Assembly: GCA_905234775.1 (NCBI GenBank)
Contig: CAJOJC010000015.1
Coordinates: forward strand, 1-23,727
DNA: 23,727 bases
Direction of reading: 5' to 3'
DNA from: an uncultured Bacteroidales bacterium
GTDB taxonomy: Bacteria; Bacteroidota; Bacteroidia; Bacteroidales; UBA932
Each line of letters starts with the position of its first letter. The first letter of the stretch is position 1. The notes under the pieces were generated by a model that was not told where the DNA came from, did not search any database, and saw only the letters and a list, made by a program, of their open reading frames with translations. Positions 1-8,122 of this stretch are shown in pieces. The position numbers and the translations under genes are program-made.

Positions 1-318
1 ATCAACGCCCGAATATCACTAAATATGACTCAAGTTCAAATGGCGCAACTGATCGGAATCTCCCGCCAGGCCTACATCAACCTCGAAAAAGGCAAAACCG
101 CATTAATAAACAAGCAGATAATTAAAATGGCTGAAAAATGCGGGATGACGGAGGAAGAAATCTTGTTTGGGCCCGAAACGACCAATAATCGACAGTCCGG
201 AATCCCGCCCAGTTTGATAAACGCTGAGCATCAACACATCGTGACTCAAAACCGCCTTATCGACGAATTGTTGATGCGTATAGACATGTTGACGACAAAG
301 AACACACAACTAAAGTAA
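1..318 (+). CDS. XRE-family helix-turn-helix regulator, 5'-truncated by window edge
   Basis: Small DNA-binding protein of the Xre/Cro type, role unknown. The frame is open from base 1, and the eight residues before the ATG at 25 (INARISLN) fit the end of helix 1 of an HTH_3 domain. The gene therefore probably starts upstream of the window, and the ATG at 25 is internal. The visible HTH part runs through NMTQVQMAQLIGISRQAYIN and LEKGKT to about residue 50 counted from that ATG, ending in the common EEILFG signature. The last 30 residues (LIDELLMRIDMLTTKNTQLK) have heptad-spaced Leu/Ile and may form a short coiled coil for dimerisation. It converges on secDF and shares the hairpin at 327-353 as the boundary. 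No target can be deduced. Confidence 0.75.
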   Translation: MNARISLNMTQVQMAQLIGISRQAYINLEKGKTALINKQIIKMAEKCGMTEEEILFGPETTNNRQSGIPPSLINAEHQHIVTQNRLIDELLMRIDMLTTKNTQLK

Positions 319-326
319 AACACAAC

Positions 327-353
327 AGAGCCGACCCGAAGGGGGCCGGCTCT
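327..353 (-). terminator. Hairpin terminator of secDF, possibly bidirectional
   Basis: An 11-position stem (AGAGCCGACCC pairing with GGGGCCGGCTCT) closes a 5-base loop between two convergent genes. On the plus strand it has one A.C mismatch (334/346). On the minus strand that pair becomes a G.U wobble, and the stem is followed by the T-rich stretch GTTGTGTTTT. This suggests that it mainly ends the secDF transcript. It may also stop the HTH gene from the other side. Confidence 0.7.
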
Positions 354-374
354 GAATTATTGTCGCTGATAGAA

Positions 375-1712
375 TTACTTCTTCGCTGCCTTCCTGCGGA
401 GTACGGTGTCGACCATGATAGGAGTACCGATCATAATCGAAGCGTAGGTTCCGATAACGATACCGAGGCAGAGAGCCACCGACAGACCGCGGATAGACTC
501 GCCGCCGAAGATCGCGATAGCGAGCATCGGGAGGAGGGTCGAAACCGAGGTGTTAACCGTACGGGTGAGGGTAGCGTTGAGAGCCTTGTTGACGGTATCC
601 TTGAAGTCATCGTTCGGGTGGAGCATCAGGTTCTCGCGGATACGGTCGAAGATAACCACGTTATCGTTGATGGCGTAACCGATAATTGTAAGGATTGCGG
701 CGATAAACGTCTGGTCAACGTCGAGGTTGAACGGAAGGATACCCGAGAAGAACGAGAAGAATCCGATGATGATGACTGCGGTGTGGGCCAGCGAAACGAC
801 GCCGCCAAGACCCCAGGCCCAGCCCTTGAACCTCCAGGCGATGTAGCCGAAGATCACGAGGAGGGCGATGATAACAGCGATGATAGCGTTGCGCCTGATA
901 TCGCTGGCGATCGATGCGCCAACCTTGTCGGAACTGATGATACCGTTGGGGTTCTCGAGGGTAGATGTGAACTCGGCGAAGCTTACAGGCTCGGCATAGA
1001 ATCCGCCGAGAGCCTCATAGAGCATTCCTTCGATTTCAGCGTCTACGGTAGAGGACTCGTCTTTGTACTTATAGGAAGTAGTAACCTTCATCTGGCTGTC
1101 TCCACCATACTGCTTCACCTCCACGGAGGCGTTGCCGATGGTCTCGTCTGCAGCGACTGCGGCGTCGAAGACCTTGACGGTAGCTGCGCGGACATCCTCG
1201 GCTACGACGGGCTGGTCGAAGCGAACGATGTAGGTACGGCCGCCGGTGAAGTCAACACCGTAGGTGAAGCCCTTGAAGAAGATCGAGCAAAGGGCGAGGA
1301 CGATCACGGTACCGGAGATAATGTAGGACCACTTGCGTCCGCCGATGAAGTTGATCTTCGTGTTCTTCAGGAAGTTCCTGGTGAGGGCGTTTTCGAAGGT
1401 AACGTTCTTACCCCTGCTGACGCGGTCGTCGAAGATGATCCTGGTGATGAAGATAGAGGTGATCACCGAAGTGACGATACCGATGATGAGGGTGGTTGCA
1501 AAGCCCTGTATAGGACCTGAACCGAAGATGAAGAGAACGATACCGGTAAGCATTGTCGTTACCTGACCGTCGATGATGGCGGAGTATGCGTTCTGATATC
1601 CGTCGTGGATAGCCTTGCTCAGGCCCTTGCCGGCCTTGAGCTCTTCCTTCACACGCTCATAGATAATAACGTTGGCATCCACAGCCATACCCAGCGTCAG
1701 GATTAGACGCAC
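375..1712 (-). CDS. secDF: SecDF, C-terminal part (end of SecD plus all of SecF), frameshifted from its N-terminal part
   Basis: Second half of the fused SecD-SecF membrane protein, which uses the proton gradient to help the SecYEG translocon pull exported proteins across the inner membrane. Visible here are the end of the SecD membrane domain ([24 protein letters not shown]) followed by SecF from about residue 115. SecF shows the periplasmic-side motif GVDFTGG (152-158), [20 protein letters not shown] and the ending [16 protein letters not shown]. The apparent GTG start at 1712 is only the first start-like codon after the frame break and is probably not a real initiation site. The real protein should continue from the frame ending at 1657. 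The gene ends at a hairpin terminator at 327-353. Single fused SecDF proteins of about 1000 residues are normal in Bacteroidota. Confidence 0.9.
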   Translation of the reverse strand: [445 protein letters not shown]

Positions 1713-3363
1713 CGAAGGCGGCGAGGGTTCCGAAGAGGAATACGACGTTGGTGATAAGCGCTACGTCTGCAACGAGACCTGCTCCCTGATAGAAGAAGAT
1801 CATGTACAGAAGCACGAGAATGAAAGCGATTATGAAGGAGATGAGACCTGCCCTGATCGACTCAGCACCGAGGGAAGGACCTACGACCTGCTCCTGGACG
1901 ATAGTTGCAGGAGCGGGAAGCTTACCGGACTTAAGGACGTTGGTAAGGTCGGTTGCCTCTTCGATGTCGAAGTTACCGCTGATCTCGGAGTTACCTCCGG
2001 TGATCTCGGTATTTACGACAGGGTAAGAGTAGACGGTGCCGTCGAGGACGATGGCGATCTGCTTGCCGATGTTGTCCTTGGTGAGGCGTGCCCAGATGTT
2101 GGCGCCTTCCGCGTTCATTGACATGGAGACGGTGGGGGCGCCGGTGCCGCGCTGGTTGTTATAGGAAACGCGGGCGTCTGTAACTACGCTACCATCCAGA
2201 GGGGCCTTTCCATCACGTGAGCTGACCTTGATGGCGACGAGCTCATAGACATTGTCCACAGCAACGCGGTCCGTGGGTTTTACGGACCACATGGGGCGGA
2301 ACTCGGCCGGGAAGATGTCGGCGGTTTCCTTGAGGAGGGCGTTGACCCTGGCGGTATCGACTGCGTTCGCGAAACCGATCAGAGCGCCCTGACGCGACTG
2401 CGACGGGGTGAGGACGGAGAAGAGAGGGTTAGCCTTCTTGTAGGCCTCAAGCTCTGCGTTGGAGCCCTTCTGCTGGGCGAGCTCCTGCTCCACTACGTTG
2501 TCCGAAGCGGTAGCCTTCTCGGCTACGGTCTCGGAGCTGGCGAGCTGGGCGAGGGTTTCGTTGGCCTCTTCGAGGTAGGGCATGATCTCGGAATTCTCGA
2601 ACGTTGTCCAGAATTCGAGGGATGCGGTTCCCTGGAGGAGTTTACGAACACGCTCAGGCTCTTTCACGCCCGGGAGTTCGATAAGGATGCGTCCGGTGTT
2701 TCCAAGCCTCTGGATGGAGGGAGCGGCAACGCCGAAGCGGTCGATACGGTTACGGAGCACGTTGAAGGAGTTGGCGACTGCGGCCTCTGCGTCTTCGCGG
2801 ATGACCGAGATAACTTCGTCGTCTGTGCTGTCCGGCTTGATGCGGTCACGCATCTCGTATGTACCGAAGATCTGGGCGAGCCTCTGGCCGTTGGAAACCT
2901 CCTTCCACGCCTCTGAGAAGAGGGTGATGAAGTCTCCGCGGCTGCTCACCGAACGCTCCTTGGCAAGGGCTATAGCCTGGTTGAACTCAGGGGTGTGTTC
3001 ACCTGCGAGAGCCTTCACGAGGTCCTCGAGCTGAACCTGCAGCATGACGTTCATACCGCCCTTGAGGTCGAGGCCGAGGTTGATTTCCTTTGCCTTTACG
3101 TCTTTGTAGGTTTGTCCGAAATAAACTTTTTCCGAAGAGATGGAGTCTGTGTACCATCTGCTCTGATGCTTCCTGACAGAATCAAGCGCATAGGCCTGAT
3201 CCTCAGCAGCAACTTTCGACAGGTCGAACGCCTCCACAGCCTTCTCTGCATACTTGTCTGCCTTCTTTTCCATAATGCCGGTCACGGCGGTGAAGGAGAG
3301 CTGCCATACGCAGGCAAGGGCGAGGAGAATCGCTACGAGTCTGATTGCGCCTTTACTTTGCAT
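1657..3363 (-). CDS. secDF: SecDF, N-terminal part (SecD), frame broken near its end
   Basis: SecD half of the translocon accessory protein. Residues 7-28 form the first membrane helix. The conserved segment INLGLDLKGG lies at 94-103, followed by the large periplasmic P1 region. The SecD signature around LKSGKLPAPA and GPSLGAESI precedes the membrane domain. The family match runs to TLAAFGA (residues 546-552, about base 1708). After that the frame yields a non-homologous tail (SNPDAGYGCGCQRYYL), while the family continuation ([12 protein letters not shown]) is in another frame. The expected motif between them, of the type VLTLPGIAG, is absent. The ATG at 3363 is a good start, because a membrane helix follows and a TAnnTTTG promoter motif lies 39 bases upstream. 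Because SecDF is normally single-copy and important, an assembly error is a serious alternative to a true mutation. Confidence 0.9.
   Translation of the reverse strand: MQSKGAIRLVAILLALACVWQLSFTAVTGIMEKKADKYAEKAVEAFDLSKVAAEDQAYALDSVRKHQSRWYTDSISSEKVYFGQTYKDVKAKEINLGLDLKGGMNVMLQVQLEDLVKALAGEHTPEFNQAIALAKERSVSSRGDFITLFSEAWKEVSNGQRLAQIFGTYEMRDRIKPDSTDDEVISVIREDAEAAVANSFNVLRNRIDRFGVAAPSIQRLGNTGRILIELPGVKEPERVRKLLQGTASLEFWTTFENSEIMPYLEEANETLAQLASSETVAEKATASDNVVEQELAQQKGSNAELEAYKKANPLFSVLTPSQSRQGALIGFANAVDTARVNALLKETADIFPAEFRPMWSVKPTDRVAVDNVYELVAIKVSSRDGKAPLDGSVVTDARVSYNNQRGTGAPTVSMSMNAEGANIWARLTKDNIGKQIAIVLDGTVYSYPVVNTEITGGNSEISGNFDIEEATDLTNVLKSGKLPAPATIVQEQVVGPSLGAESIRAGLISFIIAFILVLLYMIFFYQGAGLVADVALITNVVFLFGTLAAFGASNPDAGYGCGCQRYYL
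1700..1712 (-). other. Frameshift with small deletion in secDF
   Basis: Reading the minus strand, the codons for F-G-A (TTC GGT GCG) are followed by a single T and then CTA ATC CTG ACG, which resumes SecD homology in a different frame. SecD proteins normally carry about nine more residues here (pattern VLTLPGIAG). About 26 bases are therefore missing if family spacing holds, and 26 is not a multiple of three. The size is an inference from remembered family sequences. Confidence 0.8.
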
Positions 3364-3401
3364 AATTTTTGGTAGTATTTTTGATTATTATTTGTTCCCC
3401 G

Positions 3402-3409
3402 CAAATTTA
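3402..3409 (-). promoter_or_regulatory. Candidate -7 element upstream of secDF
   Basis: The minus strand reads TAAATTTG, matching the Bacteroidota -7 consensus TAnnTTTG, 39 bases before the secDF ATG. I do not see a convincing TTG/TTTG -33 element at the usual spacing, so the call rests on one box. Confidence 0.4.
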
Positions 3410-3451
3410 ACAAAAATTTCACACAAAGAAAGGACTAATCATCTTATTTGC

Positions 3452-3459
3452 TATTTTTG
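3452..3459 (+). promoter_or_regulatory. Candidate -7 element upstream of the PD40-nfeD-floA operon
   Basis: TATTTTTG matches TAnnTTTG and lies 21 bases before the ATG at 3481, in the AT-rich divergent spacer shared with secDF. No clear -33 box is seen about 20 bases upstream. Confidence 0.35.
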
Positions 3460-3480
3460 TAGTCTATACCGCATGGTGAA

Positions 3481-4815
3481 ATGAAAAGAATGGGTGGAAA
3501 ATCTCTCTTAATGCTGGCGCTCCTGGCGCTGGCCTCCCCGTTCTTTTTTGCGAATGCGGCCCCGAAGGGAAAGATCAAACCAGCGCCCAGAGGGCCCCTC
3601 AGCGCACGCGACAGCCTGTGGATCAAGTTGGTCTCCGATTCAACGCTTGTGATTCTTCCCGAGATCAGCGATACTACAGTTTCTTATGAAGAAGCCTATC
3701 AGGCTTATCTTGACAGCGTCCAGCAAGCCCGCAGGATAGCAGACAGCCTGATGATGCGCCAGGACAGCATCATTCGCGCCCAGCGCCTGGCAGATAGTCT
3801 GGAAAAGGCTCGTTTGGACAGCCTTGAAAGGCTGGCTTTTGTAATAGACTCTCTGGTCCAAAGAGGCAACGACCTCAGCGAGGGCTACTATTTCGCCAAG
3901 GCGTACGAAGTTTTCGCTGAGGCGGAGAAAAAGTGTTCCGATCCGGAGTATAAGGCAGCAATAGCCGCCAACCGTAAGCAGTGTGACTATGCCCGCAGCC
4001 ACATCCAGAAGATCCCCGATCTGAAGGTGGTGGCAAGAGCGCTTTTCAGCGTAGACGACTTCTTCCTCTATTACCCGCTGCCTGATAAGTCGTGGAGACC
4101 GGTGGCAGGTGCCCCGGCTGTTTACTATACCGGTACGGAATCCGTAATCCACCTCAACCGCGACCGTTCCCTGGATATGATATATCCCATGTACGACGGA
4201 GACAGAATGTACTTCGCTTCGAAGAACCTTCCCGGTTTCGGCGGATATGACCTGTATTACTCTGACTGGGACGAGAATCTGGGAGAGTGGGGCGAGCCTC
4301 AAAATATGGGCTTCCCTTACAACACCCCCTACGACGACTTCCTGTTCATGAAGACCGAAGACGGCAAGTATAGCGTCTTCGCCTCCAACCGCGGCCTGAG
4401 CCAGGTCGGCGACGACGTCCATGTCTATGTCATCAGGAACTCGGAAAAGACCAACATCCGTTCTATCAACAGGCCGGGTGAACTAGCCCAGATAGCCGAG
4501 CTTGCTCCGAATGCGGCAGACGACCCTCATGAGCCCGTGGGAGACGCCCTGCAGGCCCAGTATGAGAAGATAGTTGAAAAGGAGCAGGAACTCACTAAAA
4601 AACTGGAGTCGGTTGCGGCGGAAGAGCGCCCCACTGTTCAGGAAGAGCTGAAAGCCGTTCTTGCAGAAAAGGCCCGCCTCGGGGATCTGTTCCTCGACAG
4701 TGAGTCTTCTGCCTACGGAATCGGCCCTAATGTGCTCGTAACCGGAGTCGAGGGCTCATTCCCCTTCACGAAAAAATCTTACGGCCCCGCAATTAAAATA
4801 ATATTCGACGAATAA
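3481..4815 (+). CDS. Exported PD40 (WD40-like) repeat protein, unknown function
   Basis: The first 26 residues form a typical Sec signal peptide (positive start, hydrophobic LLMLALLALAS, ending near FANAA), so the protein is exported. Residues 75-120 are rich in evenly spaced ADSL/DSL units, likely helical coiled coil, and 125-175 looks like a TPR-like helical stretch. Two PD40-type beta-propeller repeats follow: 236-262, with YPMYDGDRMYFASKN and GGYDLYYS, and about 280-318, with DDFLFM and FASNRG. Residues 355-400 are again coiled coil. Such PD40 repeats occur in Bacteroidota envelope proteins, often beside OmpA-like domains, but no OmpA domain is present. It is the first gene of an apparent operon with nfeD (1-base gap) and floA, which suggests an envelope or membrane-organisation role. 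I recognise no specific function. Confidence 0.85.
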   Translation: MKRMGGKSLLMLALLALASPFFFANAAPKGKIKPAPRGPLSARDSLWIKLVSDSTLVILPEISDTTVSYEEAYQAYLDSVQQARRIADSLMMRQDSIIRAQRLADSLEKARLDSLERLAFVIDSLVQRGNDLSEGYYFAKAYEVFAEAEKKCSDPEYKAAIAANRKQCDYARSHIQKIPDLKVVARALFSVDDFFLYYPLPDKSWRPVAGAPAVYYTGTESVIHLNRDRSLDMIYPMYDGDRMYFASKNLPGFGGYDLYYSDWDENLGEWGEPQNMGFPYNTPYDDFLFMKTEDGKYSVFASNRGLSQVGDDVHVYVIRNSEKTNIRSINRPGELAQIAELAPNAADDPHEPVGDALQAQYEKIVEKEQELTKKLESVAAEERPTVQEELKAVLAEKARLGDLFLDSESSAYGIGPNVLVTGVEGSFPFTKKSYGPAIKIIFDE

Positions 4816-4816
4816 T

Positions 4817-5287
4817 ATGACCCCTACCCTCATTATCATTTCGCTCGTCCTCGTCGGCATCCTTATGATGCTGATCGAGTTCCTTCTGACCCCGGGAATG
4901 GGCTTTGCCGGCATCGTTGGCCTCGCCTCTTTCGTGGGCGCGTGCGTGTATGCCTTTATTAAGGAAGGCACCCAGACAGGAACCATCGTCACAGCGGTGG
5001 TTGCCGTCATCGTCATTATCCTTTTCATCTGGATGTTGAGAGGTAAGACTTGGAAAAAGCTCGAGCAGCAAGAGCAGATAGACGCCAAGGCGAATACGGA
5101 GGTCGAAAAGGTCTCTGTAGGCGACAAGGGCGTTTGCCTCTCCCGCCTCGTTCCCATCGGCAAGGTGAAGTTCGAAAACGTCACCTGCGAAGTCCATAAC
5201 GCAGACGGTACGTTCGTCGATCCCGGCGTTGAGGTCGAGGTCGTATCCGTCGAAGACAACGAAGTATTTGTAAAACCAATAAAGTAA
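4817..5287 (+). CDS. NfeD-family membrane protein
   Basis: Short-form NfeD protein, a membrane partner of flotillins. Three hydrophobic helices are visible: about residues 4-24 ([19 protein letters not shown]), 30-50 and 57-76 ([17 protein letters not shown]). A soluble C-terminal domain from about 85 to 156 has the OB-fold pattern of the family ([36 protein letters not shown]). It lacks the N-terminal ClpP-like protease domain of long NfeD proteins. The start lies one base after the stop of the preceding gene, which suggests translational coupling, and floA begins 7 bases downstream. The NfeD-flotillin gene pair is a well-known conserved arrangement. Confidence 0.9.
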   Translation: MTPTLIIISLVLVGILMMLIEFLLTPGMGFAGIVGLASFVGACVYAFIKEGTQTGTIVTAVVAVIVIILFIWMLRGKTWKKLEQQEQIDAKANTEVEKVSVGDKGVCLSRLVPIGKVKFENVTCEVHNADGTFVDPGVEVEVVSVEDNEVFVKPIK

Positions 5288-5294
5288 TAGCCAT

Positions 5295-6245
5295 ATGACC
5301 CAAATCATCGTCTGGGCTGCGATAATCATTGTCGCCCTTATTATCCTTCTTTGGTTCTTCCCCGTTCCGCTATGGTTCCAGGCAATCCTGTCGGGAGTCC
5401 GCGTGAGCCTCATTCACCTGGTGCTTATGCGCTGGAGGGGCGTGAATCCCAACACTATCGTCATGGCCCTGATCACCGGAACAAAAGCCGGTCTTACTCT
5501 CAAGGCCAATGAACTCGAGGCGCACTATCTCGCGAAAGGTAACGTCTCCAAGGTTGTCATGGCTCTGATTTCGGCTAACAAGGCCAATATTCCGCTCGAT
5601 TTCAAGATGGCCGCCGCAATCGACCTCGCCGGTCGCGACGTGTTCGAAGCCGTCCAGATGTCGGTTAACCCCAAGGTCATCAACACCCCGCCCGTCACCG
5701 CCGTTGCTAAAGACGGTATCCAGCTGATCGCTAAGGCCAGGGTCACGGTCCGCGCGAACATCAAGCAACTCGTCGGCGGCGCCGGCGAAGAGACCGTTCT
5801 CGCCCGTGTAGGTGAAGGCATCGTCTCCTCGATTGGTTCAGCTGAGTCCCACAAAGAAGTGCTCGAGAACCCGGATTCGATCAGTAAGGTCGTTCTGAAC
5901 AAGGGCCTCGACGCCGGAACCGCATTCGAGATTCTCTCGATCGATATCGCAGACATCGACGTGGGCAAGAACATCGGCGCAGTCCTTCAGATGGACCAGG
6001 CCGATGCCGACAAGAATATTGCCCAGGCGCGCGCAGAGGAGCGCCGCGCGATGGCAGTCGCCCTCGAACAGGAGATGAAGGCGAAGGCGCAGGAAGCGCG
6101 CGCCCAGGTTATCGAGGCGGAAGCCCAGGTCCCGCTCGCAATGGCGGAGGCCTTCAGAAACGGCAATCTCGGCATCATGGACTATTACAGGATGAAGAAC
6201 ATCCAAGCCGATACCGAGATGCGCGAAACTATCGCCAAAGACTAA
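5295..6245 (+). CDS. floA: Flotillin-like protein FloA
   Basis: Bacterial flotillin of the FloA/YqfA type, a membrane scaffold linked to functional membrane microdomains. The N-terminus is a strongly hydrophobic hairpin-like segment (about 1-45). An SPFH/band-7 type region follows, with the FloA-typical stretches [37 protein letters not shown] and [16 protein letters not shown]. From about 235 to 285 the protein is rich in Ala/Glu ([20 protein letters not shown]), the coiled-coil flotillin repeat region used for oligomerisation. The length of 316 residues is close to the usual 320-330. It is the last gene of the PD40-nfeD-floA unit, and its stop codon overlaps the stop of convergent malQ by a few bases. 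No terminator hairpin is seen between them. Confidence 0.95.
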   Translation: MTQIIVWAAIIIVALIILLWFFPVPLWFQAILSGVRVSLIHLVLMRWRGVNPNTIVMALITGTKAGLTLKANELEAHYLAKGNVSKVVMALISANKANIPLDFKMAAAIDLAGRDVFEAVQMSVNPKVINTPPVTAVAKDGIQLIAKARVTVRANIKQLVGGAGEETVLARVGEGIVSSIGSAESHKEVLENPDSISKVVLNKGLDAGTAFEILSIDIADIDVGKNIGAVLQMDQADADKNIAQARAEERRAMAVALEQEMKAKAQEARAQVIEAEAQVPLAMAEAFRNGNLGIMDYYRMKNIQADTEMRETIAKD

Positions 6246-8122
6246 CAGTACCTGTTACTGTCCTTTATAAGGCCTTCGATCTGCACTCGCAGTTCGGAGG
6301 CTTTTTCGGAGTTCAGCACCGAGAGCGGGAGGTGGAAGCGGAAACGCCAGTGGTGGTTAGGGTCCGCCGGCTGGTTTACGCGCTCGTTTTCGAAGTCGGG
6401 ACGGCGCAGGTTGGCGTCAAGCCCCACCCAGTCCTGGAGCGGGAAGATAGCCAGCATGCAGGCGGAGCTCAGGTGATCCCAGAGGATCTTCCTGAGGTCC
6501 CACGGCGCTAGGTCGCCCTTGCCGGCTTCAGCGTTCTGCATACGCAGGGTAGACATATCGTGGCTGGAGGTGGCGCAGACGCTGAGGTACGGCCACTCGC
6601 GACCCTTGTCCATCTGAGCCATTTCGAGCGAAAGGATCTTCCAGTGGTCCATCACGCCGGGGACGCAGTCAGGGACCATTCCCAGGTCCTCGCCGCAGGC
6701 AAGCATACCGCTCGCGCTAAGCAGTTCGGGCAGCTTGCGCTCGGCGTTGCGGCGCCAGAACTCGTCGTGTCTGTGGTAGAAGAAGTCTACGTATAGCTTA
6801 TCGAAGCGCTCCTTCTCGGGCTCCGTCAGCTTGCTGGTATCGGGGGTGATAAGCGGCTGATAGCAGTCGGGATGGCGCGGGTCCGGATGGAACAGGCCCT
6901 CGCGCGGCAGGCGCATAAAGTATATCTCCTCGGCGCTGTAGGGCATGGCCGGGTTGAAGTGGCCCATCAGGCCGCTCTTAAACTCGACCGGGATTTCCCA
7001 GATGCGGAAGAAGCCCAGGATGTGATCGATGCGGAAGGCATCGAAGTACTGGCTCATCTTGCGAAGGCGGCTCTTCCACCATGCGAAGTCGTCTTTAGCC
7101 ATCTCTTCCCAGTTGTAGGTAGGGAAGCCCCAGTTCTGGCCGTCGACCGAGAAGAAATCCGGCGGTGCGCCCGCGCTCGAATCGAGGTTGAAGAGTTGAG
7201 GGTGGAAGTATGCGTCGGCACTGTCGCCGGACACGCCGATCGGCAGGTCGCCTTTGAGCGAGATGCCCTTTGAGCGTGCGTAGGCGACCTCTTCGCTGAG
7301 CTGCTTGTCCAGATGGTACTGGATCCAGCGGTGATAGTCGGGCTCGTTCTTATCCCTTTTCGCGCAGAACTCTACGTATTCGTCGAGCCAGTAGGCGTTC
7401 TCCTTGCAGAATTTCTTGTATGCCGCCGAGGCCATATCCTTCGCTCCGCGGGCCTCGAAGGCCTTGCGCACGAGCTTCATCTTGGATTTGAACACCCGCG
7501 GATAATCTATCTCGGGGAGGTCGTTGAGGGCCTTCTGCTCTTTCTTGAACGCGGCGTCTTCCTTGATTCCGAGGTCCTGAAGGTGGATATACAGCGGATG
7601 GAGTCCGAAACTGCTTACCGGGCTATACGGATACGAATCCTTCCACTCGCCCTTGCGGGTGGTATCGTTGATGGGCAATAACTGAATAATGCACTGACCG
7701 GTAGATACTGCGAAGTCCACGAGCGGCCTGAGGTCGCGGAAGTCGCCGATGCCGAAGTCGCGCTCCGTGCGGAGCGAGAACACCGGCACGGCAATGCCCG
7801 CGCCCCTGAAGCCGGGCCTGTCGAACTTCTCGGCGATATGTTTGCGCGGGAACGGGCAGCCCTGGATAGGGCAGTCGATCCATGAGTCGCGGATCTCCGG
7901 CGCAGGCTTCGCGCTGTGGTTTGTCCACTCCACACGGGTAATCAGGCCGTCCTGCATCAGGACATAGGAATAATCCGCCAGCGCCGCAGCGCTAACCTTA
8001 TCTACGGTTACAGTCCACACATTACCCTCAGTCCAGCTCATCGGGTATTTCTTTCCGCCGAGAACCAGCGCAAGGCTCTCGCCCCAGCGGGTATGATACT
8101 CTATAGAGAAGTTAATTTTCAT
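6242..8122 (-). CDS. malQ: 4-alpha-glucanotransferase (amylomaltase, GH77) with reduced CBM20-like N-terminus
   Basis: Transfers alpha-1,4-glucan segments between maltodextrins, releasing glucose. There is no signal peptide, so it should act in the cytoplasm. The GH77 domain covers about 100-605. Expected catalytic residues are D366 as nucleophile in FRIDH, E478 as acid/base in CGEDLG and D522 as transition-state stabiliser in [27 protein letters not shown] (291-308) is also family-typical. Residues 1-68 resemble a shortened starch-binding CBM20 (ending [16 protein letters not shown]). Many Bacteroides MalQ proteins are near 890 residues with fuller CBM20 regions, so at 626 residues this one is compact. 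The ATG at 8122 lies inside the 3' end of the upstream amylase gene (11-base overlap), suggesting coupled translation. It is the last gene of the susG operon. Confidence 0.95.
   Translation of the reverse strand: MKINFSIEYHTRWGESLALVLGGKKYPMSWTEGNVWTVTVDKVSAAALADYSYVLMQDGLITRVEWTNHSAKPAPEIRDSWIDCPIQGCPFPRKHIAEKFDRPGFRGAGIAVPVFSLRTERDFGIGDFRDLRPLVDFAVSTGQCIIQLLPINDTTRKGEWKDSYPYSPVSSFGLHPLYIHLQDLGIKEDAAFKKEQKALNDLPEIDYPRVFKSKMKLVRKAFEARGAKDMASAAYKKFCKENAYWLDEYVEFCAKRDKNEPDYHRWIQYHLDKQLSEEVAYARSKGISLKGDLPIGVSGDSADAYFHPQLFNLDSSAGAPPDFFSVDGQNWGFPTYNWEEMAKDDFAWWKSRLRKMSQYFDAFRIDHILGFFRIWEIPVEFKSGLMGHFNPAMPYSAEEIYFMRLPREGLFHPDPRHPDCYQPLITPDTSKLTEPEKERFDKLYVDFFYHRHDEFWRRNAERKLPELLSASGMLACGEDLGMVPDCVPGVMDHWKILSLEMAQMDKGREWPYLSVCATSSHDMSTLRMQNAEAGKGDLAPWDLRKILWDHLSSACMLAIFPLQDWVGLDANLRRPDFENERVNQPADPNHHWRFRFHLPLSVLNSEKASELRVQIEGLIKDSNRYC

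Noticed and set aside
360..1520. Open frame of 386 codons on the plus strand opposite secDF
   Set aside because: It is extremely Asp/Glu-rich with no recognisable motif and mirrors the codon pattern of the real secDF gene.
1657..1712. Programmed ribosomal frameshift in secDF
   Set aside because: No slippery heptamer is present, and conserved residues are missing as well as the frame being shifted. A true programmed shift would not lose the membrane motif.
3473..3484. Three-codon upstream reading frame (ATG GTG AAA TGA) overlapping the PD40 gene start
   Set aside because: Such a short frame is easily due to chance and nothing else suggests translational control there.
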